DNA of 64,000 nucleotides, from contig NZ_JAQQXR010000002.1 in NCBI RefSeq assembly GCF_028595325.1, forward strand, positions 248,001-312,000, in the 5' to 3' direction. Below, in pieces: positions 18,121 through 27,607 of the stretch. The position numbers and the translations under genes were made by a program. The stretch's first letter is position 1. Each line of letters begins with the position of its first letter. The stretch is from Janthinobacterium fluminis (lineage in GTDB: Bacteria > Pseudomonadota > Gammaproteobacteria > Burkholderiales > Burkholderiaceae_D). Under the pieces are notes generated by a model. It searched no databases. It was not told the DNA's origin and saw only the letters and a program-made list of their open reading frames with translations.

Positions 18121-19814
18121 GCCGGAGCGCCATGCCCGCCTTCGCGGCGCCGTCGCTGCGCAGCCGCGACGAGCAGGCCGCCGGCCTGCTGGCCTGGCTG
18201 CTGGCCGGCGCGCTGCTGCTGTTCATCCTGCTGCCGCTGGCCAGCATCTTCGTCAAGGCCGTGCAGGACCGCGACGGCGCCTTCATCGGCCTGGCCGAAG
18301 TGCTGCGCATGCTGGCCGAGCCGCGCATCCAGTCCGCCACGCTGAACAGCCTGGGCCTGGCCGCGCTGACGATGGCCGTGGTGCTGCCGGCGGCGTTCGC
18401 CTTCGCCTTTGCGCTGACGCGCTCGCGCATCCCCGGCGCCGCCGCGTTCCGCCTGATTGCCCTGTCGCCGCTGCTGGCGCCGTCGCTGATGCCGGCCATT
18501 TCGCTGGTCTACCTGTTCGGCAACCAGGGCCTGCTGAAGGACTGGCTGGGCGCCACCTCGATCTACGGGCCGCTCGGCATCGTCATGGGCGAAGTGTTCT
18601 ACACCTTTCCGCACGCGCTGCTGATCCTCTGCGCCGCGCTGGCGGTGGCCGACGCGCGCCTGTACGAGGCCGGCACGGCGCTGGGCGCCGGCGTCGCGCG
18701 GCGCTTCCTCACCATCACGCTGCCGGGCGCGCGCTACGGCCTGGTGTCCGCCGGCACGCTGGTGTTCACGATGGTGGTGGCCGATTTCGGCGTGCCGAAA
18801 GTGATAGGCGGCCAGACCAATGTGCTGGCGCTGGAAGCGTACAAGCAGGTGCTGGGGCAGCAGAACTTCAACCGCGGCGCCGTCATCGGCCTGCTGCTGT
18901 TGCTGCCGGCCGTGCTCAGCTTCATCCTCGAGCGCCGCGTCAGCCGCCGCCACGGCGCGACGATGACGGGCAAGTCGGTGCCCTACCGCGCCAAGCCGGC
19001 GGCCGGGCGCGACGCCGCGCTGTGGCTGTTCTGCGCGCTGGTGTCGGCCTTCCTGCTGGCGCTGATCGGCGTCGCCGTGGCGGCCGCCTTCATCGACCTG
19101 TGGCCGTACAAAATGAGCCTGACGCTGAAGCACTTCGACTTCGAGCAGCTCGACGGCGGCGGCTGGCAAGCCTTCCGCAACAGCCTGGCGGTGGCCGCGT
19201 GCAGCGCCGCGCTGGGCAGCGCCGTGGTCTTCCTCACCGCCTACCTGGTGGAAAAGCTGCCGGTGCCGCGCCTGGCCGTGCTGACCATCCGCGGCGTGAT
19301 CCTGCTGCCGATGGCGGTGCCGGGCATGGTGCTGGGCCTCGGCTACGTGCTGTTCTTCAACGCCCCCGGCAACCCGCTGCACGTGCTGTTCGCCAGCATG
19401 ACGATGCTGGTGGCCTCGACGGTGGCGCACCTCTACAGCACCGCGCACCTGACAATCACCACCGCGCTGCGCCAGATCGACCCGGAGATGGAGGCGGTGG
19501 CGCGCAGCCTGAACCGGCCGTGGTGGCTGAGCTGCGCGCGCGTGACGCTGCCGCTGGCGCTGCCCGCGCTGCTGAACGTGCTGCGCTACCTGTTCGTCTC
19601 CAGCATGACCACCGTCAGCTGCGTCATCTTCCTCTACACGCCCGACACCGTGCTGGCCTCGGTGGCCGTGCTGAACATGGACGACGCCGGCGACACCGCC
19701 GCCGCCGCCGCGATGGCCACGCTGATCGTCGCCGCCTCCCTGGCCGTCTCGCTGGCGCTGAACGCGCTGGGCTGGTGGTGCGAGCGCCGCGCGCAAATCT
19801 GGCGCGCCGCCTGA
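18117..19814 (+). CDS. putative 2-aminoethylphosphonate ABC transporter, fused permease
   Basis: A 565-residue inner-membrane protein with about twelve hydrophobic segments in two halves. Each half has the EAA-type loop that contacts the ATPase: [21 protein letters not shown] near residue 185, and [20 protein letters not shown] near residue 465. It is therefore the two-in-one permease typical of AEP and iron(III) systems (PhnV2-like), not a pair of subunits. It starts within the ATPase stop codon. phnW follows after 19 bases. Confidence 0.85.
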
Positions 19815-19833
19815 TTCCCTTTTTCTTTCACTG

Positions 19834-20949
19834 ATGACTACCCACTCTATGCACGCTCCCTTGCTTCTCACCCCCGGCCCGCTCGTCACCTCCGCCCGCA
19901 CCAAAAACGCCATGCTGCACGACTGGGGTTCGTGGGATGGCGACTTCAACGCCCTCACGCGGCGCGTCGGCGAACGCCTGCTGGCCATCATCGACGGCCA
20001 GTCCGACTATGTCTGCGTGCCGCTGCAGGGCTCCGGCACCTTCGCCGTCGAGGCGGCGATCGGCAGCCTGCTGCCGCCGGCCGGCAAGCTGCTGGTGCTG
20101 TCGAACGGCGCCTACGGCAAGCGCATGGCGCAGCTGACGGCGACCATGGGCCGGCGCGTCGAGACGGCCGACTTCGGCGAAACGGCGCCGGTCGATCCGG
20201 CCGTGCTGCGCCAGCGCCTGGAGGACGACCCGGAGATCAGCCATGTCGGCGTGATCCACTGCGAAACCAGCACCGGCATCCTGAACCCGATCGAGGCGAT
20301 CGCCCGGATGGTGGCGGCGGCCGGGCGCAAGCTGATCATCGATTCGATGAGCGGCTTCGGCGCGCTGCCGCTGTCGAGCAAGACGGTGCCCTTCGAGGCC
20401 GTCATCGGCTCCAGCAACAAATGCCTGGAGGGCGTGCCCGGCATGGGCTTCGTGCTGGTCCGCCGCGAGGCGCTGGAACAGGCGGCGGGGCGTTCGCATT
20501 CGCTGTCGCTGGACCTGTACGAGCAGTGGCGCTACATGCAAAAGACCGGCCAGTGGCGCTACACGCCGCCGACCCACGTGGTGGCCGCCTTCGACGCCGC
20601 GCTGGCGCAGTACGAGGAGGAGGGCGGCGGCCCGGCGCGGCTGGCGCGCTACAGCAACAACTGCGCCACGCTGATCGCGGCGCTGCAGGCGATCGGCCTG
20701 CGCTCCTTCCTGCCGGCGCAGATCCAGGCGCCCATCATCGTCACGGTGCACGCGCCGCGGCACCCGGCCTGGAACTTCGGCGAGTTCTACGCCCGCGTCA
20801 AGGCGCATGGCGTGCTCCTGTATCCGGGCAAGCTGACCGCCGTCGACACCTTCCGCGTCGGCTGCATCGGCGCCATCGACGCCGCCGACATCGCCCGCGG
20901 CGTCGACGCGATCGCCCGCGTGCTGGCCGAGATGGGCATACGCGAATAA
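19834..20949 (+). CDS. phnW: 2-aminoethylphosphonate--pyruvate transaminase
   Basis: A 371-residue class V aminotransferase. PhnW moves the amino group of AEP to pyruvate, giving phosphonoacetaldehyde and alanine. The N-terminal [25 protein letters not shown] is characteristic, and the PLP lysine lies in [11 protein letters not shown] (near residue 196), after [11 protein letters not shown]. Length fits the family. It sits between the AEP transporter and phnX. The ribosome binding site is weak; a start at the second ATG (19849) is possible. Confidence 0.93.
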   Translation: MTTHSMHAPLLLTPGPLVTSARTKNAMLHDWGSWDGDFNALTRRVGERLLAIIDGQSDYVCVPLQGSGTFAVEAAIGSLLPPAGKLLVLSNGAYGKRMAQLTATMGRRVETADFGETAPVDPAVLRQRLEDDPEISHVGVIHCETSTGILNPIEAIARMVAAAGRKLIIDSMSGFGALPLSSKTVPFEAVIGSSNKCLEGVPGMGFVLVRREALEQAAGRSHSLSLDLYEQWRYMQKTGQWRYTPPTHVVAAFDAALAQYEEEGGGPARLARYSNNCATLIAALQAIGLRSFLPAQIQAPIIVTVHAPRHPAWNFGEFYARVKAHGVLLYPGKLTAVDTFRVGCIGAIDAADIARGVDAIARVLAEMGIRE

Positions 20950-20986
20950 GCGGCGCAGTTTTCTTCACACTGAATAGGGATTTGAG

Positions 20987-21835
20987 ATGACAACGATTTT
21001 CACCAACACATATCCGGCGCCGCGCTACCGCGGCCCGCTCCAGGCCGTCGTCTTCGACTGGGCCGGCACGATGGTCGACTTCGGCTCCTTCGCGCCGACC
21101 CAGGTGCTGATCGACGCCTTCGCCGGCTTCGGCATCGCGGTGTCGCTGGCGGAGGCGCGCCTGCCGATGGGGCTGGCGAAGTGGGACCACATCCGCGCGC
21201 TGGGCGACCAGCCGGGCCTGTCGGCGCGCTGGCGCGCCAAATACGGCCGGGCCATGCGCGACGCCGACGTCGACGCCCTGTACGCCGCCTTCCTGCCGCT
21301 GCAGGTCGAACGCGTGGCGCAATACTCCGACCCGATCCCCGGCGCGCTCGACGTGCTGGCCGAGCTGCGCGCGCGGCACATCAAAATCGGCTCCTGCTCC
21401 GGCTATCCGCGCGTCGTCATGGAGCGCCTGCTGGCCAAGGCGCGCGGCGACGGCCTGCTGGTCGACCACGCCGTCGCCGCCGACGACCTGAAGGCGGGCG
21501 GCCGGCCGGGGCCGTGGATGGCGCTGGCGAACGTCGTCGAACTGGGCGTCGGCGAACTGTCGGCCTGCGTCAAGGTGGACGACACCGTGCCCGGCATCGC
21601 CGAAGGGTTGGCGGCGCACATGTGGAGCGTCGGCGTGGCCGTCTCCGGCAACGAGCTTGGCCTGGGGCGCGCCGAACTGGCGGCGCTGCCGGCGGACGAG
21701 CGCGCGCGGCGGCGCGCGCTGGCCGTGGACAAACTGGCCGGCGCCGGCGCCCACTACGTCATCGACAGCATAGCCGAGCTGCCGCGCGTGCTGGACCTGA
21801 TCGAAGCGCGCCTGGAGCGCGGCGAGCAGCCGTAA
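20987..21835 (+). CDS. phnX: phosphonoacetaldehyde hydrolase (phosphonatase)
   Basis: A 282-residue HAD-superfamily enzyme. PhnX splits the C-P bond of phosphonoacetaldehyde into acetaldehyde and phosphate. The nucleophilic Asp is in VVFDWAGTMVDFG (near residue 18), the Schiff-base lysine in PMGLAKWDHIRAL (near residue 58), the threonine/serine loop in KIGSCSGYPR and the metal acids in VKVDDTVPGI. Together with PhnW it makes a complete AEP phosphonatase pathway feeding phosphate and C2 units. A long palindrome that could stop transcription follows directly. Confidence 0.93.
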   Translation: MTTIFTNTYPAPRYRGPLQAVVFDWAGTMVDFGSFAPTQVLIDAFAGFGIAVSLAEARLPMGLAKWDHIRALGDQPGLSARWRAKYGRAMRDADVDALYAAFLPLQVERVAQYSDPIPGALDVLAELRARHIKIGSCSGYPRVVMERLLAKARGDGLLVDHAVAADDLKAGGRPGPWMALANVVELGVGELSACVKVDDTVPGIAEGLAAHMWSVGVAVSGNELGLGRAELAALPADERARRRALAVDKLAGAGAHYVIDSIAELPRVLDLIEARLERGEQP

Positions 21836-21843
21836 GCGCCGGA

Positions 21844-21908
21844 CAGCCGGGGACAGACCACGATTTTCGGGAAAACATTTCCCGAAAATCGTGGTCTGTC
21901 CCCGGCTG
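21844..21908. repeat. palindromic repeat (copy 1), REP/MITE-like
   Basis: A perfect inverted repeat with 31-bp arms and a 3-base loop lies between phnX and the GntR gene. The inner part, GGGGACAGACCACGATTTTC with its complement, is shared with two copies near 33.3 kb. Such a stem would form a strong RNA hairpin and may end phnX transcripts. Confidence 0.85.
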
Positions 21909-21964
21909 CGATGAATTGTGGGACAATCAATTTTGGATTTTTGTTATGGCTGGAGCGTAGTGTA

Positions 21965-22693
21965 ATGGTTGAAAATGCGATTGTTCGTCAGGCCGGCACC
22001 ACGGTCTGGAAGCAGATCCAGGAGAGCCTGGCGAACGAAATTATGGCCAGCAGGCTGTCGGGGCGCCTGCCCAATGAAACCGCGCTGGCCCAGCATTATT
22101 CGGTCAACCGCCACACGGTCCGCCAGGCCGTCAAGGCGCTGGCGGAGCAGGGCATGGTCGAGGTGGTGCACGGCCGCGGCACCTTCGTGCGCGACGATTT
22201 CATCGATTACCAGATCGGCCGCCGCACGCGCCTGGCGCACAGCGTCGTCAAGGCGCGCCGCGTCGGCAAGAGCGAGATTCTGCACTGGTCCGGCAAGCGC
22301 CCGGGCGCCGAAATCGCCGGCCTGCTGGAGTTGCCCGCCCGCGCCAAGACGCTGGAAATCCATTCCCTCGACGTCCTCGACGGCAAGGTCATCGGCGTGT
22401 GTACGCAGTATTTTCCGCTGCCCCGCTTCGACGGCTTCGGCGAGGCTTACGCCAAGGCCGGCAGGACGCATGTGGCGCTGGCCCAGTTCGGCATCGAGCA
22501 TTTCCAGCGCCGCCTCAGCCGCATCACGGCGCGCCTGCCCAGCCACGAGGTGGCGCAGCAACTGGGCCAGCCGACCGCGCTGCCCATCCTGTACGTCGAG
22601 GTCGTCTACGTGGACGAAGCCGGCCGGCCCTTCGAGTACGGCATTTCGCAGTTCAGCAGCAGCGCCGTGCAACTGGTGATCGAACCCGATTGA
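21965..22693 (+). CDS. GntR family regulator of phosphonate metabolism (PhnF/PhnR-like)
   Basis: A 242-residue HutC-type GntR regulator. The winged helix (residues 10-75) reads NETALAQHYSVNRHTVRQAVKALAEQGMVEVVHGRGTFV. The C-terminal UTRA ligand domain includes SVVKARRVGKSEIL and closes with FEYGISQFSSSAVQLVIEPD. I start at the ATG at 21965, with GGAG upstream; the reading frame opens earlier at 21911 without support. Its position right after phnW/phnX suggests it controls this cluster, most likely through the inverted repeat in front of the AEP binding-protein gene. Confidence 0.82.
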   Translation: MVENAIVRQAGTTVWKQIQESLANEIMASRLSGRLPNETALAQHYSVNRHTVRQAVKALAEQGMVEVVHGRGTFVRDDFIDYQIGRRTRLAHSVVKARRVGKSEILHWSGKRPGAEIAGLLELPARAKTLEIHSLDVLDGKVIGVCTQYFPLPRFDGFGEAYAKAGRTHVALAQFGIEHFQRRLSRITARLPSHEVAQQLGQPTALPILYVEVVYVDEAGRPFEYGISQFSSSAVQLVIEPD

Positions 22694-22699
22694 GGCGCT

Positions 22700-22718
22700 G
22701 TTGTAGCTAAAATACAAC
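22700..22718. promoter_or_regulatory. inverted repeat GTTGTA-N7-TACAAC
   Basis: A perfect 6-bp inverted repeat seven bases after the GntR stop codon. A second, half-like site GTTGTATATAC follows at about 22736. It lies upstream of the TonB receptor gene and could be its operator. The A/T-rich arms are unlike the TCTAGA-type repeat at 15797. Confidence 0.4.
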
Positions 22719-22839
22719 TTCTTGGGTGGAAAGTGTTGTATATACCTCTCATCCGGCAATAAGTTCTTGCACTTGCCATTCCCTATGAATTAAATTGGCG
22801 GCCTTCAACTAGCCGGCAGTTTTCAGACATCGTCAAGAT

Positions 22840-22957
22840 GCGGGCCAGACCCGGCGCCCGCGCATGTTCCCACCCGTTCGCTCGGCGAACCATTGCGGCG
22901 TCAGGATCGACCCAGAGCTACCGGGGGCGGGGAGACACCCGCCCGCGCCAACGGCGC
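22840..22957 (+). ncRNA. structured 5' leader of the TonB receptor gene (four hairpins)
   Basis: Four stem-loops follow one another within 118 bases. They are GCGGGC...GCCCGC (22840-22861), GTTCGC-TCG-GCGAAC (22876-22890), GGGCGGG-N6-CCCGCCC (22925-22944) and GCGCC-AAC-GGCGC (22945-22957). The receptor start codon is 73 bases further on. I do not recognise a known riboswitch; the cobalamin and TPP consensus elements are not seen. Confidence 0.4.
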
Positions 22958-23030
22958 CTGCACAAGAGAAAGCGGAGACAGCTGCTTTGAACACTCTTTG
23001 TCCGATTTTATTTAAACGCTAGGGAAGTAA

Positions 23031-25262
23031 ATGATCAAGAAGTCCAAAATGCACAAGCGTCTCGCCTGCACCCACGGCGCGATGCTGGCCCTGAGCGCCG
23101 CCATGCCGATCGGCACGGCCGTCGCGCAAACGGCCGCCGCGCCCACCGCCGCGCCGCAACTGGAAACCGTCACGGTCACCGCGCAACGCCGCAAGGAAAA
23201 CATCCGCGAAGTGCCGGTGTCGGTGACCTTGCTGCGCGATGAAAAACTCGACGTCATGGTGTCCGGCGGGCAGGACATCCGCGTGTTGGCCGGCAAGGTG
23301 CCGAGCCTGAACGTGGAATCGTCGAACGGCCGCACCTTCCCCCGTTTCTACATCCGCGGCTACGGCAACACCGACTTCAGCACCTTCGCGTCGCAGCCTG
23401 TCTCGCTGATCTACGACGACGTCGTGCAAGAGAACCCTATCCTGAAGGGCTACCCCATCTTCGACCTGGCCGGCGTGGAAGTGCTGCGCGGCCCGCAGGG
23501 CACCCTGTTCGGCCGCAACACCCCGGCCGGCGTCGTCAAGTTCGAGTCGGAAAAGCCGAAGCTGACGAAAATCGAGGGCTATTACAACGTCTCGCTGGCC
23601 AGCCATATGACGGCCAATTTCGACGGCGCCGTCAACGTTCCGCTGAACAAGGAATGGGCGATGCGCGTCTCGACGCTGCGCCAGCACCGCGACAACTACG
23701 TCGATAACAGCTTCACCGGCCGCAAGGATGCGCTGGACGGCTACAACGAACACGCCGAGCGCGTGCAGTTCCTGTATGCGCCGAACGGCAAGTTCAACGC
23801 GCTGTTCAATGTGCACCAGCGCACCACGACGGGCAGCTCGCGCCTGTTCAACGCCAACCTGATCAAAAAGGGCACGAACGACATCGTCGACGGCTTCGAC
23901 GCCGGCCAATCGTTCACCAACGGCCAGAACTTCCAGTACCTGAGCAGCAACGGCGGCAGCGTGCGCCTGAGCTGGGACCTGGACGGCGTCAAGCTGTACT
24001 CGATCACCGGCTATGAAGCCGTCGGCAAGTACCTGAGCCGCGGCGACATCGACGGCGGCGTCTTCAAGAACATCCAGCCGAACGCCAACCCGACCCCGTT
24101 CGACGTCGAAAGCGCCGGCGGCATCAGCGGCGTCAAGCAGTACACCCAGGAATTCCGCGCCGAGTCGAAAAACGCCGGCCCGTTGAACTGGCAGACCGGC
24201 CTGTATTACTTCAACGAAGACGCCAACGGCTACAAGGACAGCTTCAACAGCACCTCGGGCGCGCAACTGGACCACCTGGTCAGCCACCAGAAGAACACGG
24301 CCTGGGGCACCTTCGCTTCGGTGAACTACGCGATCAACGACGCGTTCACCGTGCGCGGCGGCCTGCGCTACACCGCCGACAAGAAGGAGTTCAACACGGT
24401 CGAGGCGGTCAACGTCGTGCAGATCGGGCCGAAGGGCGTGAGCGAGAGCAAGCACAAGGTCAACTGGGACTTGAGCGGCAGCTACAAGCTGAACAAGGAC
24501 GTCAACGTGTACGCCCGTATTGCCACCGGCTTCCGCGCGCCGAGCATCGCCGCCGCCAACAAGAACACGCCGATCACCGTGGCCGACGCCGAAACCATCC
24601 TCTCCTACGAGGCCGGCATCAAGGCCGACCTGATGAACCGCCGCGCCCGCGTCTCGTTCAGCGTCTACGACTTCGACGTGAAGAACCAGCAGCTGACCGT
24701 GGTCGGCGGCAATTCCAACGTCACCCGCCTGATCAACGCGGCCAAGACCAAGGGCCGTGGCGCCGAGCTGGACCTGGAAGGTTTCGTCACGCCGAGCCTG
24801 AAAATGTCCATCGGCGGCAGCTATAACTTCACCAAGATCGACGACGCCAGCCTGACGGTTCTTAAATGCAATGGCTGCACGATCACCGACCCGATCAACG
24901 CGGCCGGCCTGGTGCAGATCAACGGCAACCCGCTGCCGCAAGCGCCGAAATGGATCGTCAACGGCACCGCCCGTTACTCGATCCCGCTGGCCGACGGCGA
25001 GATGTTCGTCTTCACGGACTGGGCTTACCGCAGCAAGATCAACCTGTTCCTGTACGAGGCGGTCGAGTACAGCGCCAAGCCATTGCTGGAAGGCGGCTTG
25101 CGCGTGGGTTACACCTGGCAGAGCGGCAAGTATGAAGTGGCCGCCTATGGCCGCAACATCACCAATACCCGCCGTGTCACCGGCGCGATCGACTTCAACA
25201 ATCTGACCGGCTTCCTCAACGAGCCGCGCATCTGGGGCGTCCAGTTCAAGGGCAATTTCTAA
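23031..25262 (+). CDS. TonB-dependent outer-membrane receptor
   Basis: A 743-residue receptor. The signal peptide (to about TAVAQ) is followed by the TonB-box-like ETVTVTAQRRKENIREVPVS at residues 45-65, the plug domain with IRGYGNTDF and VEVLRGPQGTLFGRNTPAGVV, and a 22-strand barrel that ends in phenylalanine (WGVQFKGNF). Receptors of this group (FecA/OMR-like, with VPVSVT) import siderophores, vitamins or larger organic molecules. The substrate is unknown. Its place after the AEP cluster allows a role in taking up a phosphonate-bearing compound, but that is only context. AGGGAAG eight bases upstream is a good ribosome binding site. A rho-independent terminator follows the gene. Confidence 0.88.
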   Translation: MIKKSKMHKRLACTHGAMLALSAAMPIGTAVAQTAAAPTAAPQLETVTVTAQRRKENIREVPVSVTLLRDEKLDVMVSGGQDIRVLAGKVPSLNVESSNGRTFPRFYIRGYGNTDFSTFASQPVSLIYDDVVQENPILKGYPIFDLAGVEVLRGPQGTLFGRNTPAGVVKFESEKPKLTKIEGYYNVSLASHMTANFDGAVNVPLNKEWAMRVSTLRQHRDNYVDNSFTGRKDALDGYNEHAERVQFLYAPNGKFNALFNVHQRTTTGSSRLFNANLIKKGTNDIVDGFDAGQSFTNGQNFQYLSSNGGSVRLSWDLDGVKLYSITGYEAVGKYLSRGDIDGGVFKNIQPNANPTPFDVESAGGISGVKQYTQEFRAESKNAGPLNWQTGLYYFNEDANGYKDSFNSTSGAQLDHLVSHQKNTAWGTFASVNYAINDAFTVRGGLRYTADKKEFNTVEAVNVVQIGPKGVSESKHKVNWDLSGSYKLNKDVNVYARIATGFRAPSIAAANKNTPITVADAETILSYEAGIKADLMNRRARVSFSVYDFDVKNQQLTVVGGNSNVTRLINAAKTKGRGAELDLEGFVTPSLKMSIGGSYNFTKIDDASLTVLKCNGCTITDPINAAGLVQINGNPLPQAPKWIVNGTARYSIPLADGEMFVFTDWAYRSKINLFLYEAVEYSAKPLLEGGLRVGYTWQSGKYEVAAYGRNITNTRRVTGAIDFNNLTGFLNEPRIWGVQFKGNF

Positions 25263-25288
25263 GCCTGAACTAGCCTAGTGTCGAAACA

Positions 25289-25322
25289 AACCCGCCCAGC
25301 CCCGCGCTGCGGCGGGTTTTTT
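25289..25322 (+). terminator. rho-independent terminator
   Basis: CCCGCC (25291-25296) pairs with GGCGGG (25311-25316) across a short GC-rich loop and is followed by six T's (25317-25322). It closes the TonB receptor transcript, facing gluQ. Confidence 0.8.
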
Positions 25323-25367
25323 GCATCTGGGCCGCAAGGGCGGGAAAAGAGCGCGGGCGCGGCCCGC

Positions 25368-26303
25368 TCAAGCCTGCGTCGACGGCGCGCGCGCGTGTTC
25401 GTCCAGCACCCGCTCCCAGGCCGGCAGCGCGCGGCGCCAGAAGTCGTCGAGGCTGGCCGCGTCGGCAATCTCCAGGCCGAGAAAGCGCGCCGCCGGCAGC
25501 AGCGCCGTGCGCAGCAGCACCTCGGGCGCGGCGCCCGTGTCGAAGGCTTGCGCGCCCGTCTGCTTGGAGAGTTTTTCGCCGTCCGGGTTGGTGACGACGG
25601 GCACGTGCAGATACGAGGGATGCGGCAGGCCAAGCAGTTGCTGCAGATAGATTTGCCGCGGCGTCGAGTCGAGCAGATCGGCGCCGCGCACGACGTGGTT
25701 GACGCCCTGCGCAGCGTCGTCGACGACGACGGCCAGTTGGTAGGCCCAGAAGCCGTCGGCGCGGCGGATGACGAAGTCGCCCACCGCGTCGGCCAGGTCC
25801 TGGCTCAGCGCGCCGTGCCAGCGGTCGGTGTAGTGGATCGTGCTGTGCGCGGGCGGCGGCACGCGCAGGCGCAGCGCGCGCATGGCCTTGCCGGCCGCCA
25901 TGCCCTGGCGGCAGGTGCCCGGATACACCGGCGCGGCCGCCTGCACGGCGTTGCGGTTCAGGCGCGAGTCGAGGATTTCCTTGCGCGAGCAGGCGCAGGG
26001 GTAGAGCGCCGCCCGCAGCGTGTGCGCGGCCGCCTCGTACAGCGCCAGGCGCCGGCTCTGCCAGGTGACCTCACCGTCCCATTGCATGCCGCAGCGCTGC
26101 AGCGACGCCAGGATGGCATGGTCGGCGCCGTCCACATTGCGGTCCCAGTCGAGGTCTTCAATGCGCACCAGCCAGGTGCCGCCGTGTACCTTGGCGTCCA
26201 GGTAGCTGGCCAGTGCGGCCACCAGCGAACCCAGATGCAGGGTGCCGGTGGGGGAGGGCGCGAAACGCCCGATGTAGCGGGAAGTGTCGGTTTTTGATCT
26301 CAT
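25368..26303 (-). CDS. gluQ: glutamyl-Q tRNA(Asp) synthetase
   Basis: A 311-residue paralogue of the glutamyl-tRNA synthetase catalytic core. It charges queuosine in the anticodon of tRNA(Asp) with glutamate. The class I signatures are present: GRFAPSPTGTLHLGS near residue 12, a zinc-like cysteine pair in CACSRKE, and the KMSKS-type loop as EKLSKQTGA near residue 233. The anticodon-binding domain of true GltX is missing, as expected for GluQ. The gene stands alone between two convergent or divergent units. Confidence 0.92.
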   Translation of the reverse strand: MRSKTDTSRYIGRFAPSPTGTLHLGSLVAALASYLDAKVHGGTWLVRIEDLDWDRNVDGADHAILASLQRCGMQWDGEVTWQSRRLALYEAAAHTLRAALYPCACSRKEILDSRLNRNAVQAAAPVYPGTCRQGMAAGKAMRALRLRVPPPAHSTIHYTDRWHGALSQDLADAVGDFVIRRADGFWAYQLAVVVDDAAQGVNHVVRGADLLDSTPRQIYLQQLLGLPHPSYLHVPVVTNPDGEKLSKQTGAQAFDTGAAPEVLLRTALLPAARFLGLEIADAASLDDFWRRALPAWERVLDEHARAPSTQA

Positions 26304-26371
26304 TGAAGCCGGAAGGGACTGGAATACAATATTCCTCTATTCTATTCCTTGCGCCCGGTTTCCAGGTCCAC

Positions 26372-27229
26372 TTAGAAGTGGTACTCGGCCCGTATCATCG
26401 GCGTTTTGGCCGTGTTGCCGATGCCGCCGGTGGTGGCGTCGGTGTTGCCGAACTTATTGTTCCAGTACTGGTATTGGAGGCCGACGCGGAAGGTATTCTT
26501 GGCCTTGCCCATCGCTGCGCCCACGTCGAGCATCAGTTGCATGTCGAGGTTGGTTTCGACGCCCGTTTTGCGGCCCACCTCGTCCGTCCCCTTGGCGTCG
26601 ATGACGTTGATGTAGCCCTCGAACGACAGCAGCGGCGTCACCGGTATGCCCCACACGGCGTTCAGCATCGCGTGGGTCTTGTAGGTGTAGCGCCCGGTGA
26701 CATTGGCGATCGGCGCGAAGGCGCCGCTGGGCGCGTTGCTTTCGCGCAAAAGGAAGATGCTGGTGTTGAGGAAGCCCGGCACGTCCCACATCAGCGTCGG
26801 GCCCGCCACCAACATGCGCTTGCGCGAGTTGTAGCCGACGTCGTTCTTGGTGTTGATGTCGAAGCCGACGGTCGCGCCGACGCCGCGCACGGGGCCGAAG
26901 CGGAGGTCGCCGCCGCGCAGTTTGCCGATGTCGAGCGTGTGGCGGTAGACGATGTAGGCCTCGCTGGCGCCCGAGGTCTGGCCCAGCGAGGCCGGGTCTT
27001 TGCTGTCGGACATCAGGTAGTCGACGTTGAGGAAGTTCGTGCCGTACTTGTAGCCGCTGGCGTGGGTCAGCGCGACGATGTTCTTTTTGATGTCTTCCTT
27101 GTTGAACGGTTCGCGGAAGGCGCTGCCGGCGCGCCAGCTGATCGATGTGTCGCTCCAGTCGGCCGCCTGGGCGCCCGCCGACAGGCTCAGCATGGCGGCG
27201 ATGGCGAGACGGGTGGTGGTTGTGTGCAC
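26372..27229 (-). CDS. Tsx/OmpK-like nucleoside-specific outer-membrane channel
   Basis: A 285-residue outer-membrane barrel. The signal peptide (to about GAQA) precedes ADWSDTSISWRAGSAFREPFN, typical of the Tsx/OmpK family (nucleoside-specific channel-forming proteins), and the chain ends in a terminal aromatic strand, RAEYHF. It would pass nucleosides across the outer membrane. It is divergent from a BMP-type nucleoside ABC transporter, so the two form a full uptake route, which strengthens both calls. Confidence 0.75.
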   Translation of the reverse strand: MHTTTTRLAIAAMLSLSAGAQAADWSDTSISWRAGSAFREPFNKEDIKKNIVALTHASGYKYGTNFLNVDYLMSDSKDPASLGQTSGASEAYIVYRHTLDIGKLRGGDLRFGPVRGVGATVGFDINTKNDVGYNSRKRMLVAGPTLMWDVPGFLNTSIFLLRESNAPSGAFAPIANVTGRYTYKTHAMLNAVWGIPVTPLLSFEGYINVIDAKGTDEVGRKTGVETNLDMQLMLDVGAAMGKAKNTFRVGLQYQYWNNKFGNTDATTGGIGNTAKTPMIRAEYHF

Positions 27230-27607
27230 TTGTGACTCCTCTTGACGTTGCAGGGTAAATCATGGCGCCGGCAGCCGCGGCCGCGGTCGGGCAAACCAGG
27301 CTGGCCCGGCCATGATGCGAGTAGGCCCGGCGTGCAGGCTTCGCGGTTTTGTAATAGTGGGTATATCAGCTCGGATATAATCATCGCATTTCCGGACAGC
27401 CTAGGGGCTGGGACCGGCTTGGATTGCCCGTTAACGCGGCATAAATCGTCACCCTGTGTTGTTTTTACGCTGAAATGTCTGTGCCAGCGCAATATCCCAT
27501 GCAGAAAAAAATGCCAGATGCCGATACGATAGTTGGCGTTCAGGGCGCCCCGGCGGCGCCGGCATCGGTGGACTTTTGCCGACCGTTAGACAACCACAAC
27601 AACAGAC
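27230..27607. promoter_or_regulatory. divergent promoter region of the nucleoside uptake genes
   Basis: A 378-bp non-coding gap between the Tsx-like channel and the BMP transporter. Its centre is AT-rich and includes GGATATAATC near 27375, a possible -10 box for the rightward operon. No clear symmetric operator is visible. Confidence 0.35.

Noticed and set aside
22840-22957. Cobalamin or TPP riboswitch upstream of the TonB receptor
   Set aside because: The consensus boxes of both classes are missing.
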